Part shown: positions 1-8,358 of the stretch, one piece after another
Position numbering within the stretch: the stretch's first letter is position 1
Layout of the letters: every line of letters begins with the position of its first letter
From: Amycolatopsis umgeniensis
GTDB lineage: Bacteria; Actinomycetota; Actinomycetes; Mycobacteriales; Pseudonocardiaceae
Direction: 5' to 3'
Assembly (NCBI RefSeq): GCF_014205155.1
Contig: NZ_JACHMX010000001.1
Location: forward strand, 1,364,001-1,428,000
DNA length: 64,000 nucleotides
Made by a program: the position numbers and the translations under genes
The notes under the pieces: generated by a model
The model's database searches: none
What the model saw: the letters and a program-made list of their open reading frames with translations, nothing else
What the model was told of the DNA's origin: nothing

Positions 1-3
1 GAG

Positions 4-1101
4 GTGTTCGACCTGCTGGTGACGCTGCTGAACGAGACGGATCGCGATCGGGCCTGGCTGAGCCGCGGCGCCGCCCAGCGCATCGCCGAGACCAGCGACC
101 CGAGACGGCTGGACGTCCTGGCCGACGCGCTGGGGCGGGTGCGGCACGGCGCGGCGCACGACATCACCCGCGCACTGAGCCGCGCCGGTGACCTTCGGGT
201 CGCGCCCGTGCTGATCGAGCACCTCCGCCACCGCCGTCCGGGTCGCTTCGCGGCCGCGGAGGTGCTCGGCAACCTGCGGGTCGCCGAGGCGGCCGGCCCG
301 CTCATCGACGTCCTGCGCGAGTCCGACGGCATCCAGGCGCTGCCCGTGGTGGAAGCACTGGGCAAGCTCGAAGCGCCCGACGCCGCGTCGGCGATCTTGC
401 CGCTGCTCGACCATGATTCCTCTGACGTTCGTGAGGGTGCCCTGCTGGCCCTGAACCGGATCGGCGGGCCGTTGGCGACGCCCGCCGCCCTCAAGGCCAC
501 CGACGACGTCCACCCTGCCGTCCGCGCGCGGGCCTTCCGCGTCCTGGCCAAGCACGGCGACCACCGCGCTCTCGGCCGGTTGGCCGCCGCCTGCGAAGGC
601 TGGCACGTCCACACCGCCCTCACCGGCCTGGTTCGCTTGGCCGACGACTCGGTCGCGCTCACCGTGGTGCAGGTGCTGCTGACCACCGACGAGCGGCGTG
701 TCCGCAAGCTCGCCGGACGAATCCTCGCCCGCATCGGCACGCGGTACCACCTGCCCGGCCACGATCCCGACCCCCTCGTCCGCCGCGCCATCGTCTGGAT
801 CATCGGACAACGAGCCGACCCCGCCTACATCTGGACGCTGACCAACGCGCTCGAGGACGAGGACGAGTTGGTCCGATCCCGCGCCGCCGCGGCGCTCGGA
901 CGGATCACCCACGACAAGACGATCCCGCTGTTGACCAAGGCCCTACGCGACACCAGGCCACGCGTCCGGGCCAACGCCGCGACCGCACTGGGCCGAACCG
1001 CTCCCACCGGCCTGCGTTCCCTTCTCGCCGACGCTCTGGTCGACCCCCACCCCGCCGTCCAGTCCGCCGCCGCCGCGGCTCTGCGAGCGACCGATCACTG
1101 A
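4..1101 (+). CDS. HEAT-repeat protein
   Basis: The 365-residue product is built almost wholly of about 30-residue helical repeats of the PBS-lyase HEAT type, with recurring A-A-x-A-L-G-x-I/R helices over roughly residues 75-360 (for example LVRSRAAAALGRI and RPRVRANAATALGR). Such repeats form superhelical scaffolds that bind proteins; no catalytic motif is visible. The GTG at position 4 is only the first possible start in the window. The frame is open to the left edge, so the true N-terminus may lie outside. Its last 7 bases overlap the 3' end of the convergent regulator gene. The role is unknown. Confidence 0.8.
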   Translation: MFDLLVTLLNETDRDRAWLSRGAAQRIAETSDPRRLDVLADALGRVRHGAAHDITRALSRAGDLRVAPVLIEHLRHRRPGRFAAAEVLGNLRVAEAAGPLIDVLRESDGIQALPVVEALGKLEAPDAASAILPLLDHDSSDVREGALLALNRIGGPLATPAALKATDDVHPAVRARAFRVLAKHGDHRALGRLAAACEGWHVHTALTGLVRLADDSVALTVVQVLLTTDERRVRKLAGRILARIGTRYHLPGHDPDPLVRRAIVWIIGQRADPAYIWTLTNALEDEDELVRSRAAAALGRITHDKTIPLLTKALRDTRPRVRANAATALGRTAPTGLRSLLADALVDPHPAVQSAAAAALRATDH

Positions 1102-1958
1102 CTGTCCTTCGTGGACTGTGGCGTCGCCGTGCGCGTGCGGTACGTGGTGGCGTGGAGGCTGCTCAACAACGCGAGGGCGTGGGCGCTGGGTGTGGCGGGT
1201 TCGGCGTGGTAGATGACCAGTTGCTGGCCAGGGGCGCTGCGCACGTCGAAGGCCTGGTAGGTGAGAGTGAGCGGGCCGACATCGGGGTGTACGAGCTGTT
1301 TGGGTTCGCGGGTCTTGCCGCGCACCTGGTGGGTCTCCCACAAGGCACGAAAGTGCGCGCTGCCCTCGCTGAGTTCGGCCACCAGACGTTCCAGGGCGGG
1401 GTCTTGCGGGTTGAGACCCGCGGCTACTCGCAGGTTCGCCACGGTGGCCTGTGCGGTCCAGTCCCAGCGGGCGTAGAACTGTTGTCCCTCGGGGTCGAGG
1501 AAGGTCATGCGGGCGAGGTTGTCCGCCGCGCGGAATGGTGAGAACAGCGCGTCGGCCAGGGTGTTGGTGGCCAGTACGTCCAGAATGTGGTTGAGCACGA
1601 AGGCGGGAGTGTGCGGATAGCCGTCCATGAGTTGCCGCAGTTCGGGGCTCACGGTCCGGGATGCCGGCGAGGGTGTGTTGTCCGGTGTGGCACCGGCCAG
1701 CCGGTACAGGTGCTCGCGGGCGTCGGGGTCGAGATCCAGCGCGCGGCACAGGGCGTCGAGCACCTGCGGTGACGGGTGGGTCTCGCGGCCCTGTTCCAGG
1801 CGGGTGTAGTAGTCGGCGTTCACCCCGGCGAGGACGGCGACTTCTTCGCGGCGCAGTCCGGGCACTTTGCGCCGGCCGGAATAGAGCACGCCCGCGTCTT
1901 CGGGTGTCCGTTGTGCACGGCGCGCGCGCAGGAACGCTCCCAGCTCACCACTGCCCAT
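1095..1958 (-). CDS. XRE-family regulator with MmyB-like ligand-binding domain
   Basis: A 287-residue one-component regulator. Residues about 1-80 form an XRE-type helix-turn-helix (LRREEVAVLAGVNADYYTRLEQG), and the rest matches the MmyB-like ligand-binding domain (YRLAGA, FLDPEGQQFYARWDWTAQATVANLR). I chose the ATG at 1958 because the helix-turn-helix family starts there; an in-frame extension to 2006 adds 16 residues that do not look conserved. It is divergent from the short-chain dehydrogenase across 182 bases. This pairing recurs in actinobacteria and suggests, by inference, that it controls the dehydrogenase. The ligand cannot be told from sequence. Confidence 0.9.
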   Translation of the reverse strand: MGSGELGAFLRARRAQRTPEDAGVLYSGRRKVPGLRREEVAVLAGVNADYYTRLEQGRETHPSPQVLDALCRALDLDPDAREHLYRLAGATPDNTPSPASRTVSPELRQLMDGYPHTPAFVLNHILDVLATNTLADALFSPFRAADNLARMTFLDPEGQQFYARWDWTAQATVANLRVAAGLNPQDPALERLVAELSEGSAHFRALWETHQVRGKTREPKQLVHPDVGPLTLTYQAFDVRSAPGQQLVIYHAEPATPSAHALALLSSLHATTYRTRTATPQSTKDSQ

Positions 1959-2140
1959 GACATCAGGGTAGGTCGCGGTCCGTCCGGTTGGGTGGGTGCG
2001 GCACACCCGGTCACCACACGTCCTGCCTTCGCCTTTCGCCGTGGTCGACGCTGGTCGGTATAGCGAGCGATATCGACGTGGTCGGCGTGTGGATCACCGC
2101 CGCCTGACCACCCCGGCAACCACAGGAAAGTAGAGACATC

Positions 2141-2896
2141 ATGCCCGCACGCCTCGACGGCAAGGTCGCGTTGATCACGGGCGCGACCGGCGGTATCGGT
2201 CACGCCACCGCGGAACTGTTCGCCCGTGAAGGAGCAGGCCTGGTCGTCACCGACATCTCCCAGGACACCACGGAAAAGCTCGCCGCACGTCTGCGAGCCA
2301 CCGGCGCCGAAGTGCTGGCGGTCCGGTTGGACGTCACCTCTCCGGAGAACTGGAGTGAGGCGATCGAACTCACCCGGCGGCGCTTCGGCCGCCTCGACGT
2401 CTTGGTCAACATCGCCGGTGTCGTGGACTGGCCCGGTGTCGAGGAGACCACGAAGGATGGCTGGGACCGGGTGGTCGCGGTCAACCAGACCGGAACCTGG
2501 CTTGGGATGAAGGCCGCCATGCCCTTGCTGCGCGCCTCCGGCAACGCGTCCGTCATCAACACCTCCTCGGTGCTCGGCCTGGTCGGCAGCGGAGCCGCCG
2601 CCGCGTATCAGGCGACCAAGGGAGCGGTGCGGCTGCTGACCAAAACCGCCGCCGTCGAATACGCCACCCGTGGCGTCCGGGTCAACTCCGTGCACCCCGG
2701 TGTCATCGCCACCCCGATGATCCAAGACCTGCTCGACGAGCAGGGCGACCGGCAACCCGATATCGCGCGTACCCCGATGCGCCGCGCGGGCAGCCCCGCC
2801 GAGGTCGCTTCCACGATGCTCTTCTTGGCAGGCGACGAATCATCGTTCGTCACCGGGACCGAACTCGTCGTCGATGGTGGACTCACCGCGCACTGA
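2141..2896 (+). CDS. SDR-family NAD(P)-dependent oxidoreductase
   Basis: A classical short-chain dehydrogenase/reductase of 251 residues, the usual length. The Rossmann glycine motif TGATGGIG is near residue 13, the NIAG motif near 90, and the catalytic Ser (INTSS) and YQATK tetrad lie near 137-160. The C-terminus GTELVVDGGLTAH is typical of the family. It probably oxidises or reduces an alcohol/ketone in the cytoplasm. The acidic residue after the second strand (VVTDIS) suggests NAD over NADP. The substrate is unknown. It is divergent from the MmyB-type regulator, its likely controller. Confidence 0.92.
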   Translation: MPARLDGKVALITGATGGIGHATAELFAREGAGLVVTDISQDTTEKLAARLRATGAEVLAVRLDVTSPENWSEAIELTRRRFGRLDVLVNIAGVVDWPGVEETTKDGWDRVVAVNQTGTWLGMKAAMPLLRASGNASVINTSSVLGLVGSGAAAAYQATKGAVRLLTKTAAVEYATRGVRVNSVHPGVIATPMIQDLLDEQGDRQPDIARTPMRRAGSPAEVASTMLFLAGDESSFVTGTELVVDGGLTAH

Positions 2897-3027
2897 CGCG
2901 ATCGCGACCAGGAGCCAGGAAAGCACCGCGGCGAGCTTGAGCGAAGAAATCGGGAGGAAGGCGCACACCTGACTAGGCTGATCCAGTATCCGCCTGAGCC
3001 GTATCCCCAGCCGCCGAGGAGTGCCCG

Positions 3028-3588
3028 ATGATGCCGGTGATCTACTCGATGAGCGTTTCGATGGACGGTTTCATCGCGGGACCGGACGGCGACTTCGGCT
3101 GGAGCGCTCCCGAAGCGGAGGTGTTCCGCTTCCACGTCGAGCAGACCCGTCGGCTCGCCGGATATCTGTGCGGGCGCAACCTGTACCGGGAAATGCTGGT
3201 CTGGGAGACCGCCGAGCAGACCATGTCCGGGGAGGCGGAACTGGAGTTCGCCCGGCTCTGGCGGCCGATCCCGAAAGTGGTGTTCTCGCGGACGCTGGAC
3301 ACGGTGGAGGGCACCGCGCGCCTGGCCACCGACGACCTCGCCACCGAGGTCGCCAGGCTTCGTGACCGGCCGGGTGACGGTGTGGTGTCCATCGGCGGGG
3401 CGAGTCTGGCCGCGGACGCCATCGCCGAGGACCTGATCGACGAGTACCGCCAGTTCGTCTACCCGGTCGTCCTCGGCGGCGGCACCCCGTATTTCCCGCC
3501 ACTGGCCGAATCTCACGACCTGCGGCTGGTCGAGTCCCGGAAACTGGGTTCCCGGGTCGTCTACCTTCGGTACCGACGTCTTCGCTGA
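3028..3588 (+). CDS. Dihydrofolate reductase-family protein (RibD C-terminal domain)
   Basis: A 186-residue protein with the RibD C-terminal/DHFR-like fold. The N-terminal strand (VIYSMSVSMDGFIAG) is followed by GDFGW, and near the end come GGASLAADAIAEDLIDEYRQFVYPVVLGGGTPYF and a terminal strand (VVYLRYR). These are typical of stand-alone actinobacterial yyaP/RibD-like reductases that use NADPH; the physiological substrate is generally not known. Two adjacent ATGs open the gene (3028 and 3031). It appears to be a monocistronic unit. Confidence 0.88.
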   Translation: MMPVIYSMSVSMDGFIAGPDGDFGWSAPEAEVFRFHVEQTRRLAGYLCGRNLYREMLVWETAEQTMSGEAELEFARLWRPIPKVVFSRTLDTVEGTARLATDDLATEVARLRDRPGDGVVSIGGASLAADAIAEDLIDEYRQFVYPVVLGGGTPYFPPLAESHDLRLVESRKLGSRVVYLRYRRLR

Positions 3589-3648
3589 ACCGGTTTGAAC
3601 CGGCGGTTTTCCGGACATCCAGTACACCGACCGTGAGGTGGCGATCGG

Positions 3649-4071
3649 ATGGAAACGAACTTCGGCGAAGCGGCCTTACAGGGCCTCCAACGTTATGTGC
3701 GCGGCGTGAACGAGGCGCTGGGATTGCACGGTGACGCGTTCTACACCCAATCCGAGCCGACGGCGAGCGCGTACATCGCCTTGGAGCGGCGGCTTCCCGA
3801 CCGGCCGGACCGCGATGTGGCGTTGCTCTGGACGGAGCGGCACGGGTGGGCGTTGACCGTCGAGACCCACGCCGGCGAGGACCTCGTCGTCGCCGGTTAC
3901 CTCACCGCGGAGCCGCTTCCGGCGCCCAGGGTGGTGGCCGAGTTCGCCCATGGCCTGCTCTCGGGCGAACGCTCGCCGCGACCCGAACCGCCCCCTTCGT
4001 ACGAGGGCGAGGACGATCTGGCGCACCGGCTCGCGGCGTATCCGAAGCCCGCCTTCCCCCGGCGCGGGTGA
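3649..4071 (+). CDS. DUF6292-family protein
   Basis: A 140-residue acidic protein. The opening LQRYVRGVNEALGLHGDAF, the central AYIALERRLPDRPDRDVALLWTERHGWAL and GEDLVVAGYL match the DUF6292 family as I remember it from Pseudonocardiaceae, where many paralogs occur. No enzymatic motif, signal peptide or membrane segment is visible, and the function is not known. The C-terminal 30 residues are proline-rich and probably disordered. The gene lies alone between the reductase and the GAF-ANTAR gene, in the same direction. Confidence 0.72.
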   Translation: METNFGEAALQGLQRYVRGVNEALGLHGDAFYTQSEPTASAYIALERRLPDRPDRDVALLWTERHGWALTVETHAGEDLVVAGYLTAEPLPAPRVVAEFAHGLLSGERSPRPEPPPSYEGEDDLAHRLAAYPKPAFPRRG

Positions 4072-4139
4072 GCGCGTCGTTCCGTGCTGCGGCTTCGTGT
4101 TCCGGTGGGTGATGATGGAACCGGATCCCCGGAACGGAG

Positions 4140-4865
4140 GTGGCGACGGTGGACGGTCGGCGCCGGGAGCGGTTGTGGCGGCTCGTCACCGAACGCGTGG
4201 CGGACCGCGACCCTGACACCGGATGGGTCGGTGTGGTCTGCGCGGTCGCCGTCGGGGAACTCGACGTCGACGGCTCGGCGGTCTCCTTGCGCCTGCGCGA
4301 TCACGATCAGGAACTGGTGGCCGCGGACGGCCCGTGGGCCACGTCGTTGGAGGAACTCCAGTACACGGTCGGCGAAGGCCCCGGCGTCGAAGCCTTCGCC
4401 GTCGGTGATCCCGTGCTGGTCGACGAACTCGCCGCCGACGAACAGCGCTGGCCGGGGTTCGCCGACGGTGCCGCGGAGAGCGGGGTCGGCGCGGCGTTCG
4501 CCTTCCCGCTCGGGATCGGCGCGCTCCGGCTCGGCACCCTGGATCTCTACCGCCACGAGCCCGGAACGCTGGGGCGGGAGGGATTGGGCGACGCGCTCGC
4601 ACTGGCCACCATCGCCACGACGGCGCTGCTCACCGACAGCAACGGCGGGGACGACCCGCACGCGCACTGGGCGCGGCCCGACGTCGCGGGTCACTACGAC
4701 GACGTGAACGTCGCGACGGGAATGCTGGCCACGGAACTCGGGATCAGCCTCGAAGACGCCTTGGTGCGGTTGCGCGCCCACGCGTTCAGCCACCGGCTCC
4801 CGGTGACGGAGGTCGCGCGGGCGGTGCTCAACCGGCAGTTGCGCCTCGATGCGCCGCTGGAGTGA
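4140..4865 (+). CDS. GAF and ANTAR domain protein
   Basis: A 241-residue two-domain regulator. Residues about 20-160 form a GAF sensor (VGEGPGVEAFAVGDPVLVDEL, then AFAFPLGIGALRLGTLDLYR), and residues about 180-235 form an ANTAR domain (VNVATGMLATELGISLEDALVRLRAHAF). ANTAR domains bind paired RNA hairpins and prevent termination. GAF-ANTAR proteins are common in actinobacteria, usually as orphans without a partner kinase. The GTG at 4140 follows a GGAACGGAG ribosome site. I did not find an obvious tandem hairpin target next to it. Confidence 0.9.
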   Translation: MATVDGRRRERLWRLVTERVADRDPDTGWVGVVCAVAVGELDVDGSAVSLRLRDHDQELVAADGPWATSLEELQYTVGEGPGVEAFAVGDPVLVDELAADEQRWPGFADGAAESGVGAAFAFPLGIGALRLGTLDLYRHEPGTLGREGLGDALALATIATTALLTDSNGGDDPHAHWARPDVAGHYDDVNVATGMLATELGISLEDALVRLRAHAFSHRLPVTEVARAVLNRQLRLDAPLE

Positions 4866-4877
4866 GCGGCCCCTCGC

Positions 4878-6053
4878 TCACTTCGCGGGCAGCACTCGGC
4901 CCCGCACCTCGCCGAATCCGATCCGCGCGCCGTCCGCGCCGGGTGCGGTTCCGGTGATCACGACCTCGTCGCCGTCCAGCAGGAAGGTGCGCTCCTCCCC
5001 CTTGACCGTGAGCGGTTCCTTGCCACCCCACGACAATTCGAGGAACGCGCCGCGCTGGTGCTTCTCCGGTCCGGAGATCGTTCCGGAGCCGTACAGGTCG
5101 CCCGTGCGCGACGAAGCGCCGTTGACCGTCAAATGGGCGAGCATCTGGGCGGGCGACCAGTACATCTCGCGGAACGGCGGGCGGCTGACCTCCTCGCCGT
5201 TCCACTCGATGACCAGGTCGATGTCGAGGCCCCACGGCTTGCTTTCCCGCAGGTACGGCAGCGGCACCGGATCCAGCTGGCCGGGCAGCGGGACCCGCGC
5301 GGCCTCCAGCGCCAGGATCGGTACGACCCAAGGGGAGATCGAGGTCGCGAAGCTCTTCCCGAGATGCGGGCCCAGCGGAACGTATTCCCACGCCTGGATG
5401 TCGCGGGCCGACCAGTCGTTGAGCAGGACGGCGCCGAAAACGTGGCGGGAGAAGGCATCCGGGGAGATCGGGGTGTTCAGCGGGGTTCCGGTGCCGACGA
5501 CGAAACCCAGTTCCGCTTCGATGTCCAGCCGCGTACTCGGACCGAACACCGGCGCGGCGTCGGCCGGGGTCTTGCGCTGACCGCTCGGGCGCACGATGTC
5601 CGTGCCGGAGACCAGGACCGTGCCGGACCGCCCGTGGTAGCCGACCGGGAGGTGTTTCCAGTTGGGCAGCAACGGTTCCGCGTCGGGGCGGAACAGCCTG
5701 CCGACGTTCGAGGCGTGGTGCTCGGAGGCGTAGAAGTCGACGTAGTCCGCGACCTCGATCGGCAGGTGCGTGGTCACCCGCGCGACGGGATGGACCACGC
5801 CGTCGGGGAGTTCACCGGCGATCAGCTCGCGGATCCGCTCGCGGACCGCCACCCAGCGGTCGTATCCCTGCGCCATGAACGGGTTCAGCGTCGGCGCGGC
5901 GAAGACGTCGTCACCGAGGGCCGCGGCCAGGTCGAGAACCGAGTCCCCGACACGCACGCCGACACGAGGGGAATCGCCGTCGACGGAGAACACGCCGTAG
6001 GGCAGGTTGCCGATCCCGAACAGGGAGCCTGCGGGGATGTCGATCGTGGTCAT
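4878..6053 (-). CDS. fahA: Fumarylacetoacetase
   Basis: A 391-residue fumarylacetoacetate hydrolase, which splits fumarylacetoacetate to fumarate and acetoacetate in the last step of tyrosine/homogentisate degradation in the cytoplasm. Seen in the sequence: the N-terminal domain (GIGNLPYGVFSVD), the metal-binding region (DFYASEHHASNVGRLFRP), PVGYHGRSGTVLVSGTD, ELGFVVGTGTPLN, LLNDWSARDIQAWEYVPLGP and the final GDEVVITG. Length fits bacterial FahA. The gene overlaps the upstream gene by 4 bases, so both form one operon probably controlled by the MarR regulator nearby. The homogentisate dioxygenase gene is not in the window. Confidence 0.95.
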   Translation of the reverse strand: MTTIDIPAGSLFGIGNLPYGVFSVDGDSPRVGVRVGDSVLDLAAALGDDVFAAPTLNPFMAQGYDRWVAVRERIRELIAGELPDGVVHPVARVTTHLPIEVADYVDFYASEHHASNVGRLFRPDAEPLLPNWKHLPVGYHGRSGTVLVSGTDIVRPSGQRKTPADAAPVFGPSTRLDIEAELGFVVGTGTPLNTPISPDAFSRHVFGAVLLNDWSARDIQAWEYVPLGPHLGKSFATSISPWVVPILALEAARVPLPGQLDPVPLPYLRESKPWGLDIDLVIEWNGEEVSRPPFREMYWSPAQMLAHLTVNGASSRTGDLYGSGTISGPEKHQRGAFLELSWGGKEPLTVKGEERTFLLDGDEVVITGTAPGADGARIGFGEVRGRVLPAK

Positions 6054-6895
6054 GCCTCTCCTCGGGGCTTCTCGAGCAGGCCGAGTCCGGCCAGTTCGGT
6101 CAGGGGGTCGGTGATGCTGCAGGTGCCGAACGACGTGAAGCCCGCGCGGGTGGCGGCGGCCCGGTCCGCGTCCAGCGCCCGCAGACGGGCGGCGACGACC
6201 GCGCCATCCCGTTCCGCGAGCAGGGCTTCGGGGTCGCCGTCGTCGTGGAGGACGGCGTCGGTGGCCAGCAGCAGGTTCAGGAATCCGTGCTGTTCGAAGC
6301 CGGTCTCCGGGTCGGTGTTGCGGAGCGCGTGGTGCAGCCCGGCGGTGGCCTTGAACGGAACACCCGCCCCGACGGCCGTCCGGACGGCGTCGGCGAGTTC
6401 GGCTTCGCCGGGGTACAGGTCGGCCCGCACGCCGCCGGTGCGGAACTTCGCGCGGTGACCGGTGCCGGACAGGGCGGTCAGCAGCGGGACACGCCGGTCG
6501 TCACGCGGGATCTCGACGTAGACCGGTGCGGTGGCACCGGAAAGCGCGGCGAGCACCTCGTCCGGTCCCATCCCGTCCGGGACGGCGATCTCGAGTGCTT
6601 CGAGCTTCACCGGCAGCGCGCCGACGGCCCCGAGCACGCCATCGAGCCGCGCGGGGCCGCCCGGCAGGGTCACCGCGACCGGCAGCGGGAGAGCCCGCTC
6701 GCCCAGCACCTCGGTGAGGTCGTTCAGCGCGGTGGCGGCGACCACCAGCGGTCCGACGAGGTCCGCGTACCAGGCCGAGACGTGCTCGTCGTGCGCCACG
6801 ACGGCGTCCGGCAGCGGAGCCAGACCCGGCGGAAACACCGCGGCGTCGTCGCACAACCCGGCGAAGAGCGCGGGAATCCGTCCGGCGTCCACCAT
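6050..6895 (-). CDS. Conserved protein of unknown function coupled to fahA
   Basis: A 281-residue soluble protein that I do not recognise as a named enzyme. It begins MVDAGRIPALFAGLCDDAAVFPPG, then shows regularly alternating strands and helices (LPVAVTLPGG, VKLEALEIAVP, VYVEIPRD, AKFRTGG, VPFKATAGLHHALR), a pattern that would suit an alpha/beta barrel. Its stop overlaps the fahA start by 4 bases, so translation is coupled. By context it probably serves homogentisate/tyrosine breakdown. The segment FKATAGLHHALR contains two adjacent histidines that could be catalytic or metal ligands, which is only a guess. Confidence 0.75.
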   Translation of the reverse strand: MVDAGRIPALFAGLCDDAAVFPPGLAPLPDAVVAHDEHVSAWYADLVGPLVVAATALNDLTEVLGERALPLPVAVTLPGGPARLDGVLGAVGALPVKLEALEIAVPDGMGPDEVLAALSGATAPVYVEIPRDDRRVPLLTALSGTGHRAKFRTGGVRADLYPGEAELADAVRTAVGAGVPFKATAGLHHALRNTDPETGFEQHGFLNLLLATDAVLHDDGDPEALLAERDGAVVAARLRALDADRAAATRAGFTSFGTCSITDPLTELAGLGLLEKPRGEA

Positions 6896-6912
6896 GGTCT
6901 CCTCCTCGCCGA

Positions 6913-6930
6913 TTTAGTTCACACTTTTAC
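6913..6930 (+). promoter_or_regulatory. Candidate MarR operator before the fahA operon
   Basis: The 18-base element TAGTTCACACTTTTACTA has TAGT/ACTA ends. It begins 17 bases upstream of the start of the fahA-linked operon. It matches the element before the neighbouring marR gene at 13 of 18 positions, in opposite orientation. A shared site before both transcription units fits control by that regulator. Confidence 0.55.
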
Positions 6931-6979
6931 TATCCGTGGGGCAGCGTAGTCCGGTCTTCCGGGCGACGGGAAGGGTCCG

Positions 6980-7066
6980 ATGGAGCTGAAGGGGCCTTTC
7001 CCCGCATCCGACGTGGTGAAGGGCGCTTTCCTCACATCGCATGCGGTGAAAGCGTCCTTCAGCCGC
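6980..7066. repeat. Degenerate tandem GAAGG/CCTTC repeat
   Basis: Three imperfect units of about 28-30 bases follow each other between the fahA operon and marR. Each carries a small dyad: GCTGAAGGGGCCTTTCC, then GGTGAAGGGCGCTTTCC, then GGTGAAAGCGTCCTTCA. The pattern TGAAGG...CCTTT recurs in the palindrome at 60148-60200. It is intergenic and non-coding; it may be a dispersed repeat or a termination or processing signal. Confidence 0.6.
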
Positions 7067-7069
7067 CCC

Positions 7070-7603
7070 CTAGTTGCGGCTCCGGGTGCCGAACTCCTCG
7101 CGGCTCGTGATCAGCTTCCCCAGCAGCATCACGAGGATGCGCTGTTCGGTCTCGGTCAGCGCGTTCGTCCAGCCGAACTCGCGTTCGTTGTGCTCTCGGA
7201 AGACCGAGACCATCTCTTCGTGCCCGGCCTCGGTCAGCGACAGCTGCACCGAACGGCCGTCCCGCTCGTCGGGGACCCGGTGGAGCATCCTCTCCGCGAC
7301 CAGCGTCTTGACCAGATTCGACACCGCCGCGCGGCTCATCCCGGTCAGCCGGGCCGCGCTCGTCGGTTCGAGCGGGCCGGCGAGCCACACCACGAACAGC
7401 AGCCGGAACGCCGACCACGACCGGCCGCGCGGCCGGTGCACCGCCGCCTCGAGGTCGTAGGTCACCAGGTCCGAGGCACGGTTGAGGGTCAGCAGCACCT
7501 CTGTCGCCAGCTGATGCCGAAAGCCGTACTCCTGCGCGAGCCGCCGGTTCGCCAGCGCCACGAACGACCAGAAGTCCAGCCCGGCCGTTTCCCCGTCTTC
7601 CAT
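7070..7603 (-). CDS. MarR-family transcriptional regulator
   Basis: A 177-residue winged-helix regulator. The DNA-binding part is TSAARLTGMSRAAVSNLVKTLVAERMLHRVPDERDGRSVQLSLTEAG (residues about 80-130), including the D-x-R-D/S-x-R wing motif, flanked by dimerisation helices. It is somewhat longer than the usual 140-160 residues because of an N-terminal helical extension. It is transcribed toward the fahA operon, and the same motif precedes both. It probably represses tyrosine/homogentisate catabolism and itself. The ligand is unknown but may be homogentisate or a relative. Confidence 0.9.
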   Translation of the reverse strand: MEDGETAGLDFWSFVALANRRLAQEYGFRHQLATEVLLTLNRASDLVTYDLEAAVHRPRGRSWSAFRLLFVVWLAGPLEPTSAARLTGMSRAAVSNLVKTLVAERMLHRVPDERDGRSVQLSLTEAGHEEMVSVFREHNEREFGWTNALTETEQRILVMLLGKLITSREEFGTRSRN

Positions 7604-7632
7604 CGCCGAACACTAACCCCGCGGCACGAAAA

Positions 7633-7655
7633 TGGTCAAAGTCGAAACTAGTTTC
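7633..7655 (-). promoter_or_regulatory. Candidate autoregulatory MarR operator and 12-base palindrome
   Basis: Read on the minus strand, 7633-7650 is TAGTTTCGACTTTGACCA, the partner of the site at 6913. It overlaps a perfect 12-base palindrome GAAACTAGTTTC at 7644-7655. It lies 30-52 bases upstream of the marR start, within the expected promoter, and also faces the divergent DUF1989 gene. Confidence 0.55.
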
Positions 7656-7743
7656 ACGCTCCTGGAGATTTCTCCACCTGGAGAGCAGGATCATGGATGT
7701 TCCTCCATGGCGGGAGCACCCCCTTCACCGGTTTGCTGAAGAC

Positions 7744-8358
7744 ATGAGCAGAACGGAAGTGCCACCGGGGACCGCCAAGGCCGTCCGGGTGGCCGCGGGA
7801 GAGCTGGTGCGGGTGATCGACGTCGACGGCGGCCAGGTCGGCGACGTGTTCGCGTTCCGGGACAGCGGAAGCGACCTGGCCGAGCACCACAGCGCGGCGC
7901 ACACCCGCGCCGCGAACGACAGGCTGTTCCCTGTCGTCGGCGAGTCCTTCGTGACCGACCGGCGCCGCCCGATCCTGACCCTGGTCGAGGACACCTCCCC
8001 CGGCGAGCACGACATGCTCATCCCGGCCTGCGACCCGGCCCGGTACGCCGCCCTGGGGGCGCCCGGTCATCGGTCCTGCGCGGAGAATCTGCGCGAGGCA
8101 CTTGCCGAGACCGGGCTGACCTTCACCGGCCCGACTCCCCAGCCGATCAACGTCTTCATGCGCATCCCGGTCGGCGAAGACGGGCGGCTGAGCTGGCTGA
8201 CAGCGTCTTCACGGCCCGGCGACGCGGTGACCCTGCGGGCCGAAATGGACTGCGTCGTCGTGGTCTCCGCCTGTCCCCAGGATCTCGTGCGGATCAGCGC
8301 CGCCGGACTCTCCCCGCTCGCCATCGAAACCGTCCACAATGGAGGATCACGATCATGA
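7744..8358 (+). CDS. DUF1989 protein (urea carboxylase-associated family)
   Basis: A 204-residue protein of the DUF1989 family, often annotated urea-carboxylase-associated. Seen: VPPGTAKAVRVAAGELVRVIDVDGGQVGDVFAF, TRAANDRLFPVVGESFVTDRRRPILTLVEDTSPGEHDMLIPACD, and the later CAENLREAL and PINVFMRIPV. I chose the ATG at 7744 because the domain begins just after it; a start at 7693 would add 17 residues. The stop overlaps the next gene's start by 4 bases. Family members are linked to nitrogen-compound and amidolytic pathways. The PucR regulator and the PuuE-like gene downstream agree with this, but the substrate is unknown. Confidence 0.85.
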   Translation: MSRTEVPPGTAKAVRVAAGELVRVIDVDGGQVGDVFAFRDSGSDLAEHHSAAHTRAANDRLFPVVGESFVTDRRRPILTLVEDTSPGEHDMLIPACDPARYAALGAPGHRSCAENLREALAETGLTFTGPTPQPINVFMRIPVGEDGRLSWLTASSRPGDAVTLRAEMDCVVVVSACPQDLVRISAAGLSPLAIETVHNGGSRS

